Below, piece after piece: positions 12,310 to 25,587 of a stretch of 64,000 nt of DNA (the stretch's first letter is position 1; the number at the start of each line of letters is the position of its first letter). Both the position numbers and the translations under genes were made by a program. Source of the stretch: Hypomesus transpacificus. Taxonomy: Eukaryota > Chordata > Actinopteri > Osmeriformes > Osmeridae. A model generated the notes under the pieces. It was not told where the DNA came from. It searched no databases and was given only the letters and a program-made list of their open reading frames with translations. The stretch lies in the NCBI RefSeq assembly GCF_021917145.1, contig NC_061066.1:9212685-9276684 (forward strand), given 5' to 3'.

Positions 12310-13712
12310 GCCGGGCATGTTCCTGATGCAGAGGGCTTATCTCCAGCAGGTTAGAGGCTGGGGGATAACATGCAGCATGTGAAAACTTTATCAGCTGAGC
12401 AACAGGAGCAAACTGCACTTCCTGTTACAGTGTGCATGTTACCATCTGTGGAAGGCAACAGCATGAGGGGTCTATTTCCAACGTTGGGGCAGGAGGGGAG
12501 GAGGGAGGTTTATAGTGGACAGAAAGCACAACCTAAAAAACTGCAACAACAGTTCAGGCAATTATAATATTAATACTAACCCTAACAATACTACAACTAA
12601 ACCTTTTCAGTTGCATACCTTCAAGGTAATGCAAGGTTTAAAAGGTGAACCACAATTCCATTGTTCATATATGGGAGTAGGGGTGTGGCCTCCCTCTCCT
12701 TTCTCTAAGTTTCTCTTTGTTTAATTTAGTCATTGCATTGGCTGTTTAATGCTGTTTAAAAACAACTGAAAAAAGCCACACTTAGCAAAAGTACATTCAC
12801 ACACAACCCAACACATTCCTGTGAGCCACACACACACAACCCAACACATTCCTGTCAGCTACACACACATGCAAACTTCCAGACATGAGACCAGCTGTGA
12901 CTTTCAAGGGACCAAAACCTCAGAATTCTTTTTTTTGATTCCTAACATTCAAACTGTGGCATGTTTTTAGACCCATTTGAACATCATATCAAACACAGCC
13001 TGCTGTCAGGGAACTCACAATAAAGACCAGAGTGTGTGTGTGGTGCACTTTGCAGCACATGTCTGTGTTTAACCACGCAACAGTAGTTAAGCTAGCTGAT
13101 GAATTACATACTCCTTAACTAACCCCCCCCCCCCCCACACACACCCCCAATCCTCAACATAACTAAATAACATTTTGACCCAGACCTAAAAGACGTAGTC
13201 CGTGGGTAAAGTTTCCTCTCCCTTCACCGGACCCATCCTAAACACTCAGGAACTGTCAATCAGCCATCTGGGCATAAGTAGTTTCACAACAACAACAACA
13301 AGACCAAACTCTCCCCACCTCAAACAGAGAAGGAATGTGCTGTGGAGATGCTGAAACAACATGGGAAGAGAGAGGAGGGCAGGTGAGGGGCTGGGAAGAG
13401 AGTGTAGGGTGGGAGAAGGGGGGTGGAGAAGGGGAGGAAGGGGGAGGGAAGGGGGGCAGGGAAGAGAGTAAAGAGGGGGGAAAAAGAAAGAGGAGAATGT
13501 GGAGGGCTATGTAAGAGATTGAGCATGTGTATAGGTGTAGTCTTCAACTTCGCTATTCAGGAGTGCAGCCCAATTCCTGGGGGTAGTCTGTTCTCTGGCC
13601 AGATCTTATGTGTGCAACGTCGTGAAGGCACCAGATACCCATTGATCTTCGGATCCTATAGTCTATATGAGATCTCTAAAGAGGATGTGATTCCATACAG
13701 TGCAGTGAATGC

Positions 13713-14801
13713 TAGGGATGCACCAATCAGACTTTTTCAGTCCTGATACCGATGCCTGGGCTTTGTGTATCTGTCGATACCCAATACCAATCCAATACCG
13801 TTGTTGTATTAATAATAAACTGTATACTTCCCACCTTATACCTTCCTTCCACCATGTGGAAAAGACTAAAGGCACCAGACTTTCCTAACTAAGACACAAT
13901 AACAGGTGTCATCTACTGCATTCTTATTTATTTGTTAAAAAAAACTATTGTGCAACTATTGTGCATTCAAAATGCGAAAATAGAATGTAATGAAACGTAG
14001 GGCCTATTAAAATAAATAAAATGTAGCAGTAGAAACAAAATAGTGTATTGGTCAAACATACAATAGCAATCAAACAGCAACCAAACATTGTAAACATGTA
14101 AAAATATTTGAATTCTTATTTGTTGTCGCTGGAGTGTAAACCATGGACGTTTTTGGCTTAAAGCATTGCACCGTGCGGTGTACAGCTCGTGTCCAACCAG
14201 TGGACAGAAACTTAAAAGCAACATGGAGCGAGCCAAAGAGTTGGCTGAGTGGAGATATTTCACGCTTGCAATGCCAACTAGTTCGTCAGCTGTTCGCAAT
14301 GTCTGCAAAGTAAATGTTTTGAGGGGTGGTGGTAGTACTGCAAAGTACAATAGTACCAATTTAATCAAGCACATCCAAAAGCACAATGCTAGGAGCACGC
14401 CGAATTCCTGCAGCTCAACGACTCTACTATACAGTAGAATCTACAGTGTAGAACGAGTAGCGTAGCACATATGTGATCGTTCGAATGTGGGTCTCACGGC
14501 GTAACGTTGTATTTGCGATTTCGAAAATTCCAACTGAATATTTTCCGATATGCGACAAACGCTGTATGGCTTCAATATGTAGCCTACTAATGAGAAGGCT
14601 AACAGGTAACACTAGCATGCCAGTAGCATTGCTTCGAGTATAATGCTTGCTGTGGGCACCGTCGGAAATATTTAGAACTCACGCATCTAAAGGTTGCATG
14701 GATCGGCCAGTGGATCGGCTACATTTTCCGATCCCCGATCCAGTTATTTTGTCAATATCGGGGCCGATATCCGATCTTAGTATTGGATCGGTACACCCCT
14801 A
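13713..14801 (+). mobile_element. hAT-family element with BED-finger remnant, 1,089 bp
   Basis: Ends are TAGGGATGCACC (left) and TAGGGGTGTACC (right, reverse complement). An exact 8-bp target duplication GTGAATGC lies at 13,705-13,712 and 14,802-14,809. On the plus strand at about 14,166-14,465 a short frame contains the C-terminal half of a BED zinc finger (GGSTAKYNSTNLIKHIQKHN), the DNA-binding domain of hAT transposases. The catalytic RNase H-like region is missing, so this is an internally deleted copy. Confidence 0.9.
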
Positions 14802-15073
14802 GTGAATGCACTGTACTTTGTATTACTGTAGTTATTGCTATTGTTCACCACAGCTGAGATGTGGGCATTCTGCACTGTTCCTGGTGAATACCGACCATTC
14901 CTTGACTATGCACCAAAGCATCAACTAAAATAATTAAATGTAATGTATTCTGTATTGCTAATCAGCACACATCTATATGCAGACAGGTATGCATCATACA
15001 CACACCAGCACTAAAGTCTTCCACTGTACAACATTTGGTGCTTTCCAGGTCAAACTAGTCTTAAGCTGGGTTT

Positions 15074-15074
<1 letters not shown>

Positions 15075-15109
<35 letters not shown>

Positions 15110-15110
15110 A
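15075..15110. repeat. (GT)n microsatellite
   Basis: About 17 GT dinucleotides. No gene is seen in 14,810-16,500 apart from the atosb intron context. Confidence 0.95.
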
Positions 15111-16507
15111 CTTGTGTTGGCCAGCTGTCAGAAGTCAGGGGTGAAAGGGAGGGTTACAGTGTTTCCAACTTATTTAAGTGCTATTTTCAGAGCTAAAGAA
15201 CAAGCTGTTATTTCCCAACTGGTCACACATTACAGTCTCAGGTGAGATCAACTAGGAACACACACTGCAGGCTGTTGTTGGGTGGTACAGGGTAACTTGA
15301 CCTACACGGCACACAAAACAGATCTCACAGAGTAAAAGTGAGTTATAAGTTAAAGTCGTATCTATCGCCTCTGCTCTGTGTTGTGTTAAATGCTACTATA
15401 GCAGCCCTGTCACATTTCTGTATGACGTCACATTCAGCTGGATACCTTAGCCTAATGACCCCAGGTTCATTGAGACCTTAGCCTAACCCTAACCGAACCT
15501 TAACAGGTTCACAGAGCTGGAGACGAGAGAGGGAGAGAAGGGGATCCATCTGTGTATAGGTGCATTTAAGTGCTTTGGAAGGTTGTGCCCATTTTAGACT
15601 GGGTGTCTGTGTAATGTGCATGCTCAAGCACTACCATTAGAGCCTGGTCATATGGAAACAGAGAGGGTTAGGGGAGCTTTAGCAGCACAATCCCAGCTAG
15701 TATATTCTGACTGCTACACACCTCGTCAAAAAAGGCCTGCACTGCCACACTGACGCTTTGGTATAAGGCAGGGTTGGCCACCCCTGGTCTAAGGTATCTT
15801 GCCCCACACACAGCAGATGATGCAATAATACCCCGGATGAGTTATAGATGGATTTTTTAAATCATCGTGAGCTTACAGTGATATTAACAATTACTAAGCA
15901 GGTTCCATAAAATAGCATATTCCATAAGGTACCTAAATAAGATCATGTATGCCATGGCACAGCGTTTCTTCCATGTAGACAGATACACTGCAGCACACTG
16001 AAGCTATAAGCAGTTATGCTCAAGCATGCATGGATCAGAACCGTTCACGCCCGTTTGTCAATTTGAAACGGGAATAGACTAATCTTGTCCCGCACCAGCG
16101 CGTGCATAAACGCATACTTGGCCTGAGCGCGTGCACGCACGCACACACACACACACACGCACACGAAGAAATAATAGGGATGGCAGACAAAGCCGCGGAA
16201 CGCCCCCTAAGACAGCCAGACATACCGAAGATCTCAAACAAATGTACAAGCAGCTACTGCTTCAGTTTCCCCTCAATGTTTTCTAGGTTCGAATTCCAAC
16301 AATGGCTATGTGACACACCATTCTACCAAGCATTAGGTCTGACTAGAAATCAAACCATAAAACAAGCCAGATATGAAAGCTCTTTGGGTCGTTTTTCAGA
16401 ATGTAATGTAGCTCAGTGCTAAAATTAGCTGTGTGATAAATAAGCGACGTCCAAGCTAGTGGTCAAATAATGTGTTCGTAGCAACATCATCATAAACTAT
16501 TACTCAC

Positions 16508-16620
16508 CGACGCAGTATCAGGTTCGAGTTGGAGGTTGGGGTTAAACCGTCTGGTAGCGAACACTTTCTCTATTCAGAAACGGTTTGGCCTTTTTTGGTG
16601 GTTCAGATTGCGGACGCGCT
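16508..16620 (-). other. atosb: probable non-coding first exon and promoter area of atosb
   Basis: A strong minus-strand donor (exon ...GCGTCG|gtgagtaa) ends an exon at 16,508. The sequence around 16,550-16,870 has raised CpG content compared with its surroundings, as at a fish promoter. The acceptor at about 6,432 needs an upstream partner, and this is the best candidate I see. The 5' end is a guess. Confidence 0.4.
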
Positions 16621-17960
16621 AGCCAGAACGATTCCAAGTCTGGCGACAGTATGTTCAAATTCAAATATCGAACATAACTACAACTGACCTTGTCTATAAC
16701 AACGTTTACGCGAGCAATCCTGTTTAATCGAAATTAAACCAAACAAATGTATGGTCTTGTCTTTTTCGCCACAATTCTCGCTTCCTTTCTGGATAGCTGG
16801 CTGTGTCCTCCTGTCTGTGCTTTTCTGTGTTCGCAGCTGTTTTAGGTAAAGCCCTCGCCCATGAAATATCTCAATGTCTCTTTAAACAACTACGTTTCCG
16901 GTGTTTGCTGAGAAATAATTAGGAGGAGGGGATTACAGACAGCTGAGCATCTGTCATTTAGGCAATTGGTTACTTAAATATCTACAAACCAACCACATCT
17001 CAGTATTTACGCCCCTTTTTAAACCACAGGAAGTAAAAACAAATCTCTCAATCTGATTGGGTAATATGTTACCGACATGCACAGCCCAAACACGCCCAGT
17101 ACACGTGCTAATTGTCTCCTCCCCTTCTTTGCAGCAGTGACAACTAACCCATTGGAGAAGTTTAAAAATAAAATAATTATAGCTTAATTCGATGCATCAC
17201 CAACCGGTTAAGAATTGTCATATCAAGTGAGAGAGGGAGTGTGTGAGTGCAGGTTGCAGTTTCGGACTACAATCAAAACATAACACAACTTAGGTGTCTA
17301 AAATCGATGAGATAGTATGCACATGGATATGTTTACGAGTATGTGTATTGTATGTCTATTGGGGTTACTAAAGTAATCATTTGATTTTTTACATGTTCTG
17401 AAAGTCCACGTCCATATTTCTAAATGTCAACTGACGTAGGCTACAGACTGCCAAACATGTCCACCAGTGAACTGCATTGTGCCAGAGGAACCCTTAACCC
17501 TGAACACTCCCCCTTCACAAACATGTCCACCTGTGAACTGCATTGTGCCAGTGGAAACCCTAGCCTGAGCACACAGTCATCATACATGATTATCCCTTAT
17601 GTTACAAGCCTGAACACTCCCCCTTCAGTCATCATACATGATGATCCCTTATGTTACAACTAAGTTGTTCCGGTGCCTGAGTTCATGCTGACTTTCATTA
17701 TGCATTTGTATATCATACCCATATTTTTATTTTCATATGGATCAAATACTCATACACATCTCATTACATACTAAATGAATGTAAATGTAAGGTGCAATAT
17801 TGACTTCTTCATTATATGAAAATGAGCTGGAATTACATGGAGTTCACAAAAATATGTTGTTTTTTTACGTACAATACATTAGTATGTCATAAGAAGTGCA
17901 ATGAGTTTCATAGGTCAGAGGTTGTTTCATCCCTGAGGTAACCATAAAGACTTCCTGGTG
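16621..17960. other. atosb promoter flank and naaladl1 3' flank
   Basis: No coding exon. Positions 17,450-17,640 hold two imperfect copies of a block with 'gaactgcattgtgccag' and 'catcatacatgat'. A minus-strand AATAAA at 17,726-17,731 is a good polyadenylation signal for naaladl1, giving a 3' UTR of about 240 nt. Confidence 0.5.
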
Positions 17961-20900
17961 CTAGATGACATCGTCTAGAATGGAGGCGGCCCCTGCAATG
18001 GCCTGGCTCAGGATTGACACGTGGTGGTGAGCTTTCTGCCAATCAGATGCCAGTCCTGTTGCCATGGCGTTTGCACAGGCATCTGCCAGGCTGCGGAAGG
18101 TGAAGCGTCCATTGACAGAGGCAGGCCTGAACACGTGCCTGCAGAGGCCAGGGTAGCCAGGTAAGTGGACATTCACAATTCATATGATCATTTTGATGAT
18201 ATTCTTTTATGATCCACACCTGAATCCATATTCCTTTGGGAATGCCTGTGAGTCCAGGAAGGCCCGGTCTAGGAGCATGAGCTGGTCGTTGATCCTACGA
18301 ACTTTCAGGGGCCTAAAAGAACACAAAAACATCAAACTGAAGAGTGGAATGCACATACACAAATTACAACCCTACAGGTGTCTCACAGCACAGAACTCTC
18401 ACGTCTCACTGGCCAGATCTGAGTCTCGAATGACCTGGTCCAAACGACTAGCAGCCGAGCGAAACCTGGTCACGGCTGACTGTAACGGCACTGCAACGGG
18501 ACATGATGTCTGGTGAGCGCAGGTGAGTGGGAACAATGATAACAGTGATGTGTGATAACAGTGATGTGTGATAACAGTAAGGGTCAGTGATAACTAATGA
18601 GTGATAACAGTAAGGGTTAGTGATAACAGTGATGTGTGACAACAGTAAGGGTCAGTGATAACAGTGATGTGTGACAATAGTTAGGGTTAGTGATAACAGT
18701 GATAACTGTGTGATGTGTGTATTTCCAGGCAGGTGAGTTCCTGACTCAGGGAGATGCTGTGTGCGTCCAGGGGCTGCTTGTACAGCTCCAGTGCCACGTG
18801 CAGGAAGGCCTCCAAGCTCTCTGCATAGTCACTGCAGTTGAGCGGCAGCAGGAGGCTGTCGGCTAGACGCATCAGAACGTTCCCTGCTGTCCTGGCTACG
18901 GTCTGGTGACTGGTGAATCCTAGAGGGGGTTAAGGTTAGGGTTAGGCTAACCTGCGAGGCTAATCCTAACCTGGGAGTGGGTAACAAAGCATTTCAGGAG
19001 CATATTGGGGATACCAGGTTGGTGGAGAGACTTCCTAGATGTCTTGCTTTTATATTCCTACAATTTTCCTATAATGTTCAGCTCACCTGGGTCAATGAAC
19101 TTGGATGCGTAGGTAAAGGTGTCGTATGCCGTGTGGTAGGCAGGGTAGATTCTCGCTTTTGTTTTAGTCTGCAGGACTCAGAACAGTCAGACACTATGAT
19201 GACGTCAACTTCGAACATAATGGGCAAGGTAGCTTGATGGAAGCTTCATTTATGTAGCTGTAGTGTAGTGGCACTGATGCTCTGTGGGGGTGATGCCATG
19301 AGTGTTACCGTGTCATACGTGTAGGAGATGAGTGTTACCCTGTCATACGTGTAGGAGATGAGTGTTACCCTGTCATACGTGTAGGAGATGAGTGTTACCC
19401 TGTCATACGTGTAGGAGATGAGTGTTACCCTGTCATACGTGTAGGAAATGAGTGTTACCCTGTCATAGGTGTAGGAGATGAGTGTTACCCTGTCATACGT
19501 GTAGGAGATGAGTGTTACCCTGTCATACGTGTAGGAGATGAGTGTTACCCTGTCATACGTGTAGGAGATGTCCATGGAGGTGATCCCCAGGTTGTGAATG
19601 AAAGGGGCATAGTCACTTCCTGCTCCAGTCAGGAAGCCCACACTTAAACAACAAAAATATGTTAAATACAACTTTTCTAATTGCTGAAATGACACCTAGA
19701 ATATAATATATGTAGATGTTACAGCAGCGATATGTTAAATTAGAGGAAGCAGACAGCTAGTACCTGTTACAGCATGGTAGCTATGATGGTCAACTGTAGT
19801 ACATCATACATCACTACACACCTTTTTTGTGCATCAGTTGAGTTAAGGTGTTATTTATTTTCTATCCTTTGAGGCTTTTCACAAACCATAACTCACCACA
19901 AAAAAACAAGTTTTTAGTTTTCTTTAGTTTTTTTAAAAACTTCTAATACAGAAGTACACACTTAGGAATGACTCCATAAACAGGACTGCTCCTGTTAGAG
20001 TAGCGGATCCAGTTGTCGTAAACAGAGGTGGAATCTGATCCAGGTATCTTGACCTTGGAAAAGAAAACGACATTGTTGCGTCTTGGCCATTGCAGAGTGG
20101 AGGGAATATTATATACAAAAAACTCCTGTCCTAACTCTTAACTCCCACCCACCTGTTTGGAGGATTTGAAGATGACGCTCTGAGCTGAGGGTGACCCTGA
20201 AGCTCTTAATGTGGCATTGGCTAAATATGGGGGGCATAAGGTAGACTGACATGACCAGGAAAATACATTAGAAACTGTCATTTGCATTTGGAGTTTATTC
20301 TTACCAAAAACTGAAATATCCACATTGATATAAGCGACAGTGCGCTCACTTAGTTTGGTGAAGTACTCCTGATGAAGACAAAAAGATGGAACATTATGTG
20401 TGGACTTTCCCAACAGCAGAGCATGCTGATGTGCTCCACAATGAGAGACTGTGTTTCTAAAACATGATATTTTATTTGAAGGTAACTTCACCTCGGTGTA
20501 CTCTGCTGACCCAATCAGACCAAACTCCTCCGCGCCCCAGCTGCCAAAGATGATGGACCTGCGAGGCTTCCATGTCCCTGCAGGTGAAAATGCAGTTTGC
20601 TATTCTTTCAGCACCTACATCTGTGCCACAAGTGCCATGGTGTCATACTTAAGGCACCTTCACCCTGTACCCCAGTCACCCCTCCACCCTGTACTCTAGC
20701 CACCTCCACCCTGCATCACCTCCACCTTGTATCCTAGTGACCTCCACCCTGTACCCCAGTCACCTCCACTCTGTATCCTAGTCACCTCTACCCTGCATCA
20801 CCTCCACCCTGTACCCTTGTCACCTCCACCCTGTATCACCTACATTCTGTACCCCAGTCACCCCCACCCTGTACCCCAGTCACCTCCCCTCTGTATCCTA

Positions 20901-23900
20901 GTCACCTCTACCCTGCATCACCTCCACCTTGTACCCTAGTGACCTCCACCCTGTACTTCAGTCACTTCCACTCTGTATCCTAGTGACCTCCACCCTATAC
21001 CCCAGACACCTCCACTCTGTATCCTAGTCACCTCTACCCTGCATCACCTCCACCCTGTACCCTTGTCACCTCCACCCTGCATCACCTACATTCTGTACCC
21101 CAGTCACCCCCACCCTGTACCCCAGTCACCCCCACCCTGTACCCCAGTCACTTCCACTCTGTACTCCAGTCACCTCCACCCTGCATCACCTACATTCTGT
21201 ACCCTAGTCCCCTCCACCCATACTCACCCTGCTTCACCATCCTTCCCAGCACCCTAGTCAACTCCAGCATAACGGAGGTTCCGCTGCTGGGGTCGATGGC
21301 CCCATGAACCCAGCTGTCTCTATGGTTGCCATAGATGACGTATCTGTCTGCACGAACACAACAGAACAATCTACTGAAATATTAAGACGTGAATTTAAAG
21401 TCGATGATGTGACCTCTTGTTGAGACATTATCTAACGAGTCATTGAGCATGTGTAGAGGAATCTACACAACATCTTTGCTGTACCAGTGTAAACAATATG
21501 CTGCCCATATAGTATAGATAATAGTAACATGTGCATTAACTAAGCTAAGTAGTTGAACCTGTGTTGATGCAGTTTAGCCTGTTGCCTAGTGTGCCTCCTA
21601 CCCACCAGGCTCAACACTGCCTCTGATCACCCCCATCACATTGGAGGAGGCCTTCAGCTCCTCCTTGTTATAGACATCCAGCTTCACATCGCTGAGGAGT
21701 GACATTCAAACAAACAGTCCATCATTGTGTATTCCCTTTGGTGCATGTAAACTAGTCCTTGGAGTTACAGTTTGGTTTCAGTCATAAAGGAGATCATAGT
21801 AGTTTGGCGAGACCTGTGGCCCAGCTGTCCTAAATGTTAAAGTCTGCGATTAGTCCAGCTGACTTAGTTACACTGAAACAAAGCTGTTTACCTGTTGTTG
21901 AAAGCAGAAAGGGGTTGGAATCCTGGGCCCCCAAAGTTGTATGTGCAGTTGAACCCTCCTTGCCATGTGTCTGGGGCTTCTGGACCACCCAGCTCACTGC
22001 ATCACCAGTGAAAAAGCTCATTTAACAATATGTTCAATAGCACACACATTTATACAGCGCAACATACATGGGTGGGATTTTCCCTCTTGAATTGGAGTCA
22101 TGTGTTCTACCACTGAGCCAATTCAATTCAACAGTTCACATGGCCCTGCACGTACCAGATCAAGGCATACGCATCCTCAAATCCTATTGGCTGAGTGGGA
22201 ATAGGAGGGATCCCTTTGATGTCCTTCGATGGTATTCTGTAAGTTTCCTCTGTAAAAGTTAATTTTTCAAGAATGACTGTCAGACAGTGTGTTACAGACA
22301 ATTACATAACTGTGAGATCTTCTAAGTGAAGTACTGCGGGAAGAGCACTGTTATAGAATGGATTATGTTTCCATGGTTACCTTTAGCCGCCAGGTAAGGT
22401 GTAAGCATGTCTCCGAAGTCTGTGTTGTAGGAGCCTCTCTCCACCCCAGAAGGGGGCATGTACCAGGAATGGGGATATGTCTCATTGTCTTCAGACATCT
22501 TGCCATCATTGATGTCCAATGGATCGGTATATACAAGCACTCCTACCACGCCATAAGGTGCTGCATTGATGGCCTGAAAATGACAGAGACATCTTGACGT
22601 TTGCATTATTGCATTACAATTGTTTCATTTTTCAAGTCACTTAGTCCAGTTATGACTATGTAAGAACATAAGTGTTGCAGATGTCTAGGGTGGGGGACAA
22701 GACGATAGCATGGACTCACTTTCCCAGCTCTTCCTTCTCCACCATATCTCACTATGGCAATGGTCCCTGCCAGATCCAGGGTTTGGTTGAGCAGCTGGTA
22801 GTCACTTGGCTTGCCTTGGTTGGCGAACACTAGCTTACCCTGAAACACAAAAGCTGGCTCAATATCAAAGCACATGCAAGTGGCTGGATATACCTCCACG
22901 TTGTAACGTGAGGAGCTATGAGGGTTAGGATCCTCACACTACGAGGGTCATTGCTTCACAATGGGGGCATGAGTCAGGGGCCAAACCTGGATGTCTGCAT
23001 GGACTCTGTACCCCAATCAGGACAGGGCTTAACTGGCCCATGCAGATCAATATAGAGGACTTCAGGAACCTTTATGGGTGTCAGGTCTTTTTTAAAGTAA
23101 CACCAGATGACATAAGAATGACTAGCCTGGGAACCAGACCAATCTGCCAGATCAGGGTTTATTTGCTCTGACTGATGGGTCTGGCCTCTCTCCCATTCAA
23201 ACAGATTTCAAACGACATAAAAAGCATATGGCCAATCACAACCATTTATCTGATGTGGGGTAGGTTTAATACGACTGTACAGAGGAGCTGGTTGTATCTA
23301 ATTCAATCCAATTGCATCCAGAGGCTCTTTTGTCCATGCCCCCTGAAAATAAAAAAATTAACTGAGGTTCAAGACCACTTCCCATTTACGAACTGGTCTG
23401 GTGATGCCAATAATGTAATGTAATGAGTTACAACAGCAGTCCAGAGAATGGTTTGCTGTTTTATGGACAGGGTCATTACAATTTAGTGGCACATTTTTTT
23501 TACCGGTTTAAACAGTAGAGGGAGATATAATCTTTATGACATATCTAGTCTCCCACAACCTTGAGGGCAACCAAATTGGACTGTCCATTTAGAAACATTT
23601 AGAAATTGTTTCAAAGGTTGCAGACAATAAAATGTTTTAGCTTCACAGACGGATAAACAATGGAACCAAGGCGCCTGACGCCTGAGTCTACTAGTCTACT
23701 AGTCACTCTACCCGAAATTACTAAATGTAATGTAAATGTAGCCGAGTGTCCATCTTTCTGTAGTTTCATTCAGTTTTGTACAGTATTTAAGTACTTTAAA
23801 TGTGAACACAAGACAACCCTAACCTTATCAGTAGGGACAGTAAAGTCTTATCTTATCTAGCACTCCATTATCCCTAAGTAGTACAGATCACAGAAGGAGA

Positions 23901-25587
23901 CAACACATATTGCCTTATGATTGAGTTTTCAGATGCTACGACCGTGTGGTTGAATTTTAGATGTTGTGAACCGTGTGGTTGTGTTCTAGATGCTGTGAAC
24001 CGTGTGGTTGTGTTCCAGATCCTGTGAACCGTGTGGTTGTTTTCCAGATGTTGTGAACTGTGTGGTTGTGTTCCAGATGTTGTGAACCGTGTGGTTGTGT
24101 TCCTGCCAACCTTGACGTTTCCAGCAGGGGAGTAAGCGGCGTAGGGCTGGACCACCGCAGGGTCGCTCTGGGCAGCTTCGTATGGCTTCTCCTTCTCTCT
24201 GGCCGAGTACAGGACAGAATCGGAGGAGCTCACTGGAACACAGTCCACACATGCTCCACTGTCACAGATGCAGATTGTATATCAGGGATAAAGATATATA
24301 ATACAATTATGGGGAATTTGACCAATTTAAACTCTTCTGATGTTTTGAATCGTTTGGTTTTTTTTCAGTTTTTGATGTTTTTAGATTTGATGGAATTTCA
24401 CTTGTGTTGATACATTATCATCTTCTGTAGTTTTCCTGTGAGAATGACTCGGACCGAAAACAAACTCTGTGGCTTGTCTATACAGTACAATGACCATGTT
24501 CAGCCAGCTGTATCTGAATTGAGAAACCCTTCTCCCTGCCCTTCAAGAACATCATTCTTCACTTTATGACTTATCAAATAAATGTATAACATAAGCCTTG
24601 AGAAAATATGAGTGGCTTATCTATGCAATAAACAAACCACATCCCCAAACATTTCAGTGTAATGAAATGCTGGTTTCTTGCTGGAATTGGATCCAAAATG
24701 TACATTTACATTGATTCATTTAGCAGAACATATTTGACTCACCCACTGTGACTGTATTGGGATTGTTGGGGTCTGGAAAGGACAGGTGGACTCTATAGTC
24801 CTCGGCCCAAGTGTGGTCCAGGCCAGTGTCAGGGTCCTGCCACCTGCTTAGCATGTACTGCACGGTGGCCCGGTCCCCTTCTGTTGTGGCCATGTGGGGC
24901 ACTTTGGTCAGCTCCCTGACAGGACAAATGCAGGGTGGATGCCACACACACACACAGGTAGAGGGCACACACACAGGTAGAGGGCACACACACAGGTAGA
25001 GGGCACACACACAGGTAGAGGGCACACACACAGGTAGAGGGCACACACACACACACCCACACAGGTCAGAGGTGAATGAGTGATAATCGGTTATTGTTAT
25101 TGAGTTCATATAAATCAGCTCGAACATTACAGAACATGCTAGCACATTTCAAGGGCAGATCTGACAAGCACTATAGAGATTTAAGTCAGATTTCTCATAA
25201 AAGACAAAAGTAATGTCACAACAGAATTAAAATGAACAATTGCTTACAGTGAATATAGAAACAAAGCCTAAAACATTTTACAACAGAAATGTTTCAATAC
25301 TCTGGACAAGGATAACCTTGACATCTGAATTCACTTGACCACTACTATCCTGACCCCTGACTCTCCTGCCACCTGACTCTCCTGACCTACCTGAGGTTTT
25401 CCTGGATCTCCATGTTGTCCACCTCAGAGATGAACCTCTGGATGAGGTCCTCGTCTACATCCTTTGCCACGTCCTGGACCCAAGACGGCGTAGAGTCGCT
25501 CTGCTGGATGCCAAAGTGCCCCAACAGGATCCCCACAGCCAGCGTTACTGCCGCACACAGCCCCCCAAACAGAACCTTCCTGAGCAT
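17961..25587 (-). CDS. naaladl1: N-acetylated alpha-linked acidic dipeptidase-like 1 (M28B metallopeptidase)
   Basis: Zinc exopeptidase of the FOLH1/PSMA family; the mammalian form is an ileal brush-border aminopeptidase. Minus-strand exons: 25587-25391, 24915-24743, 24232-24111, 22839-22720, 22573-22381, 22249-22156, 21996-21892, 21691-21606, 21347-21228, 20577-20492, 20368-20305, 20220-20153, 20053-19962, 19642-19549, 19168-19087, 18919-18746, 18490-18403, 18312-18220, 18138-17961. Sum 2,229 nt, 742 aa, phases consistent. Short cytoplasmic tail, then one membrane anchor at about 6-26. Zinc ligands by motif: H372 (GNHRDSW), D382, E421, D449 and H550 (YPAYHTAYD). The catalytic base is E420 in [16 protein letters not shown] and [13 protein letters not shown] favour NAALADL1 over FOLH1/NAALAD2. 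Exon 14 ends inside a 30-bp tandem array that repeats its donor site. Confidence 0.95.
18535..18705. repeat. tandem repeat in naaladl1 intron 16
   Basis: Variable 'gataacagtgatgtgtgata' and 'gataacagtaagggt' units fill most of the intron between exons 16 and 17. Confidence 0.8.
19301..19570 (-). repeat. 30-bp x 9 minisatellite containing the exon 14 splice donor of naaladl1
   Basis: Each unit, read on the minus strand, contains exon end ...TACACGTATGACAGG followed by gtaaca. The exon 14 donor (exon ends 19,549) is therefore repeated at 30-bp steps to 19,339, plus a ninth mutated copy (ACG|gtaaca) at 19,309. The unit is a multiple of three and open in the gene's frame ([10 protein letters not shown] per unit). 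Differences between units near 19,444 and 19,477 are synonymous. Confidence 0.95.
20645..21227. repeat. minisatellite filling naaladl1 intron 9
   Basis: Units of about 22-24 bp ('cacctccaccctgtacccca' and variants) run from the exon 9 donor almost to exon 10. The unit resembles the end of exon 9 and its donor (gene sense 'gcagg|gtgg'), so it may descend from that boundary. Confidence 0.85.
22060..22150 (-). mobile_element. tRNA-like fragment (degenerate SINE head)
   Basis: The minus strand carries GGCTCAGTGGTAGAAC, close to a tRNA A box and D arm. No intact B box follows, so this is at most a decayed SINE or tRNA pseudogene in naaladl1 intron 6. Confidence 0.3.
23118..23425. mobile_element. 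probable non-autonomous DNA element in naaladl1 intron 3
   Basis: Left segment 'tagcctgggaaccagacca' and right segment (reverse complement) 'ggcatcaccagaccagt' share an inverted 'accagacca'. The interior has no reading frame of note. Target duplication not identified, so the class is open. Confidence 0.38.
23940..24108. repeat. 29-bp minisatellite starting at the naaladl1 exon 3 donor
   Basis: 'gtgaaccgtgtggttgtgtt' based units begin about six bases inside intron 3 and extend about 170 bp. Frames across it are artefacts. Confidence 0.85.
24950..25062. repeat. 19-bp minisatellite, CA-rich
   Basis: 'acacacaggtagagggcac' units, five or six copies, upstream of the naaladl1 exon 2 acceptor. Confidence 0.88.

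Noticed and set aside
17424-17663. 79-aa plus-strand frame
   Set aside because: Made by an imperfect local duplication; no domain.
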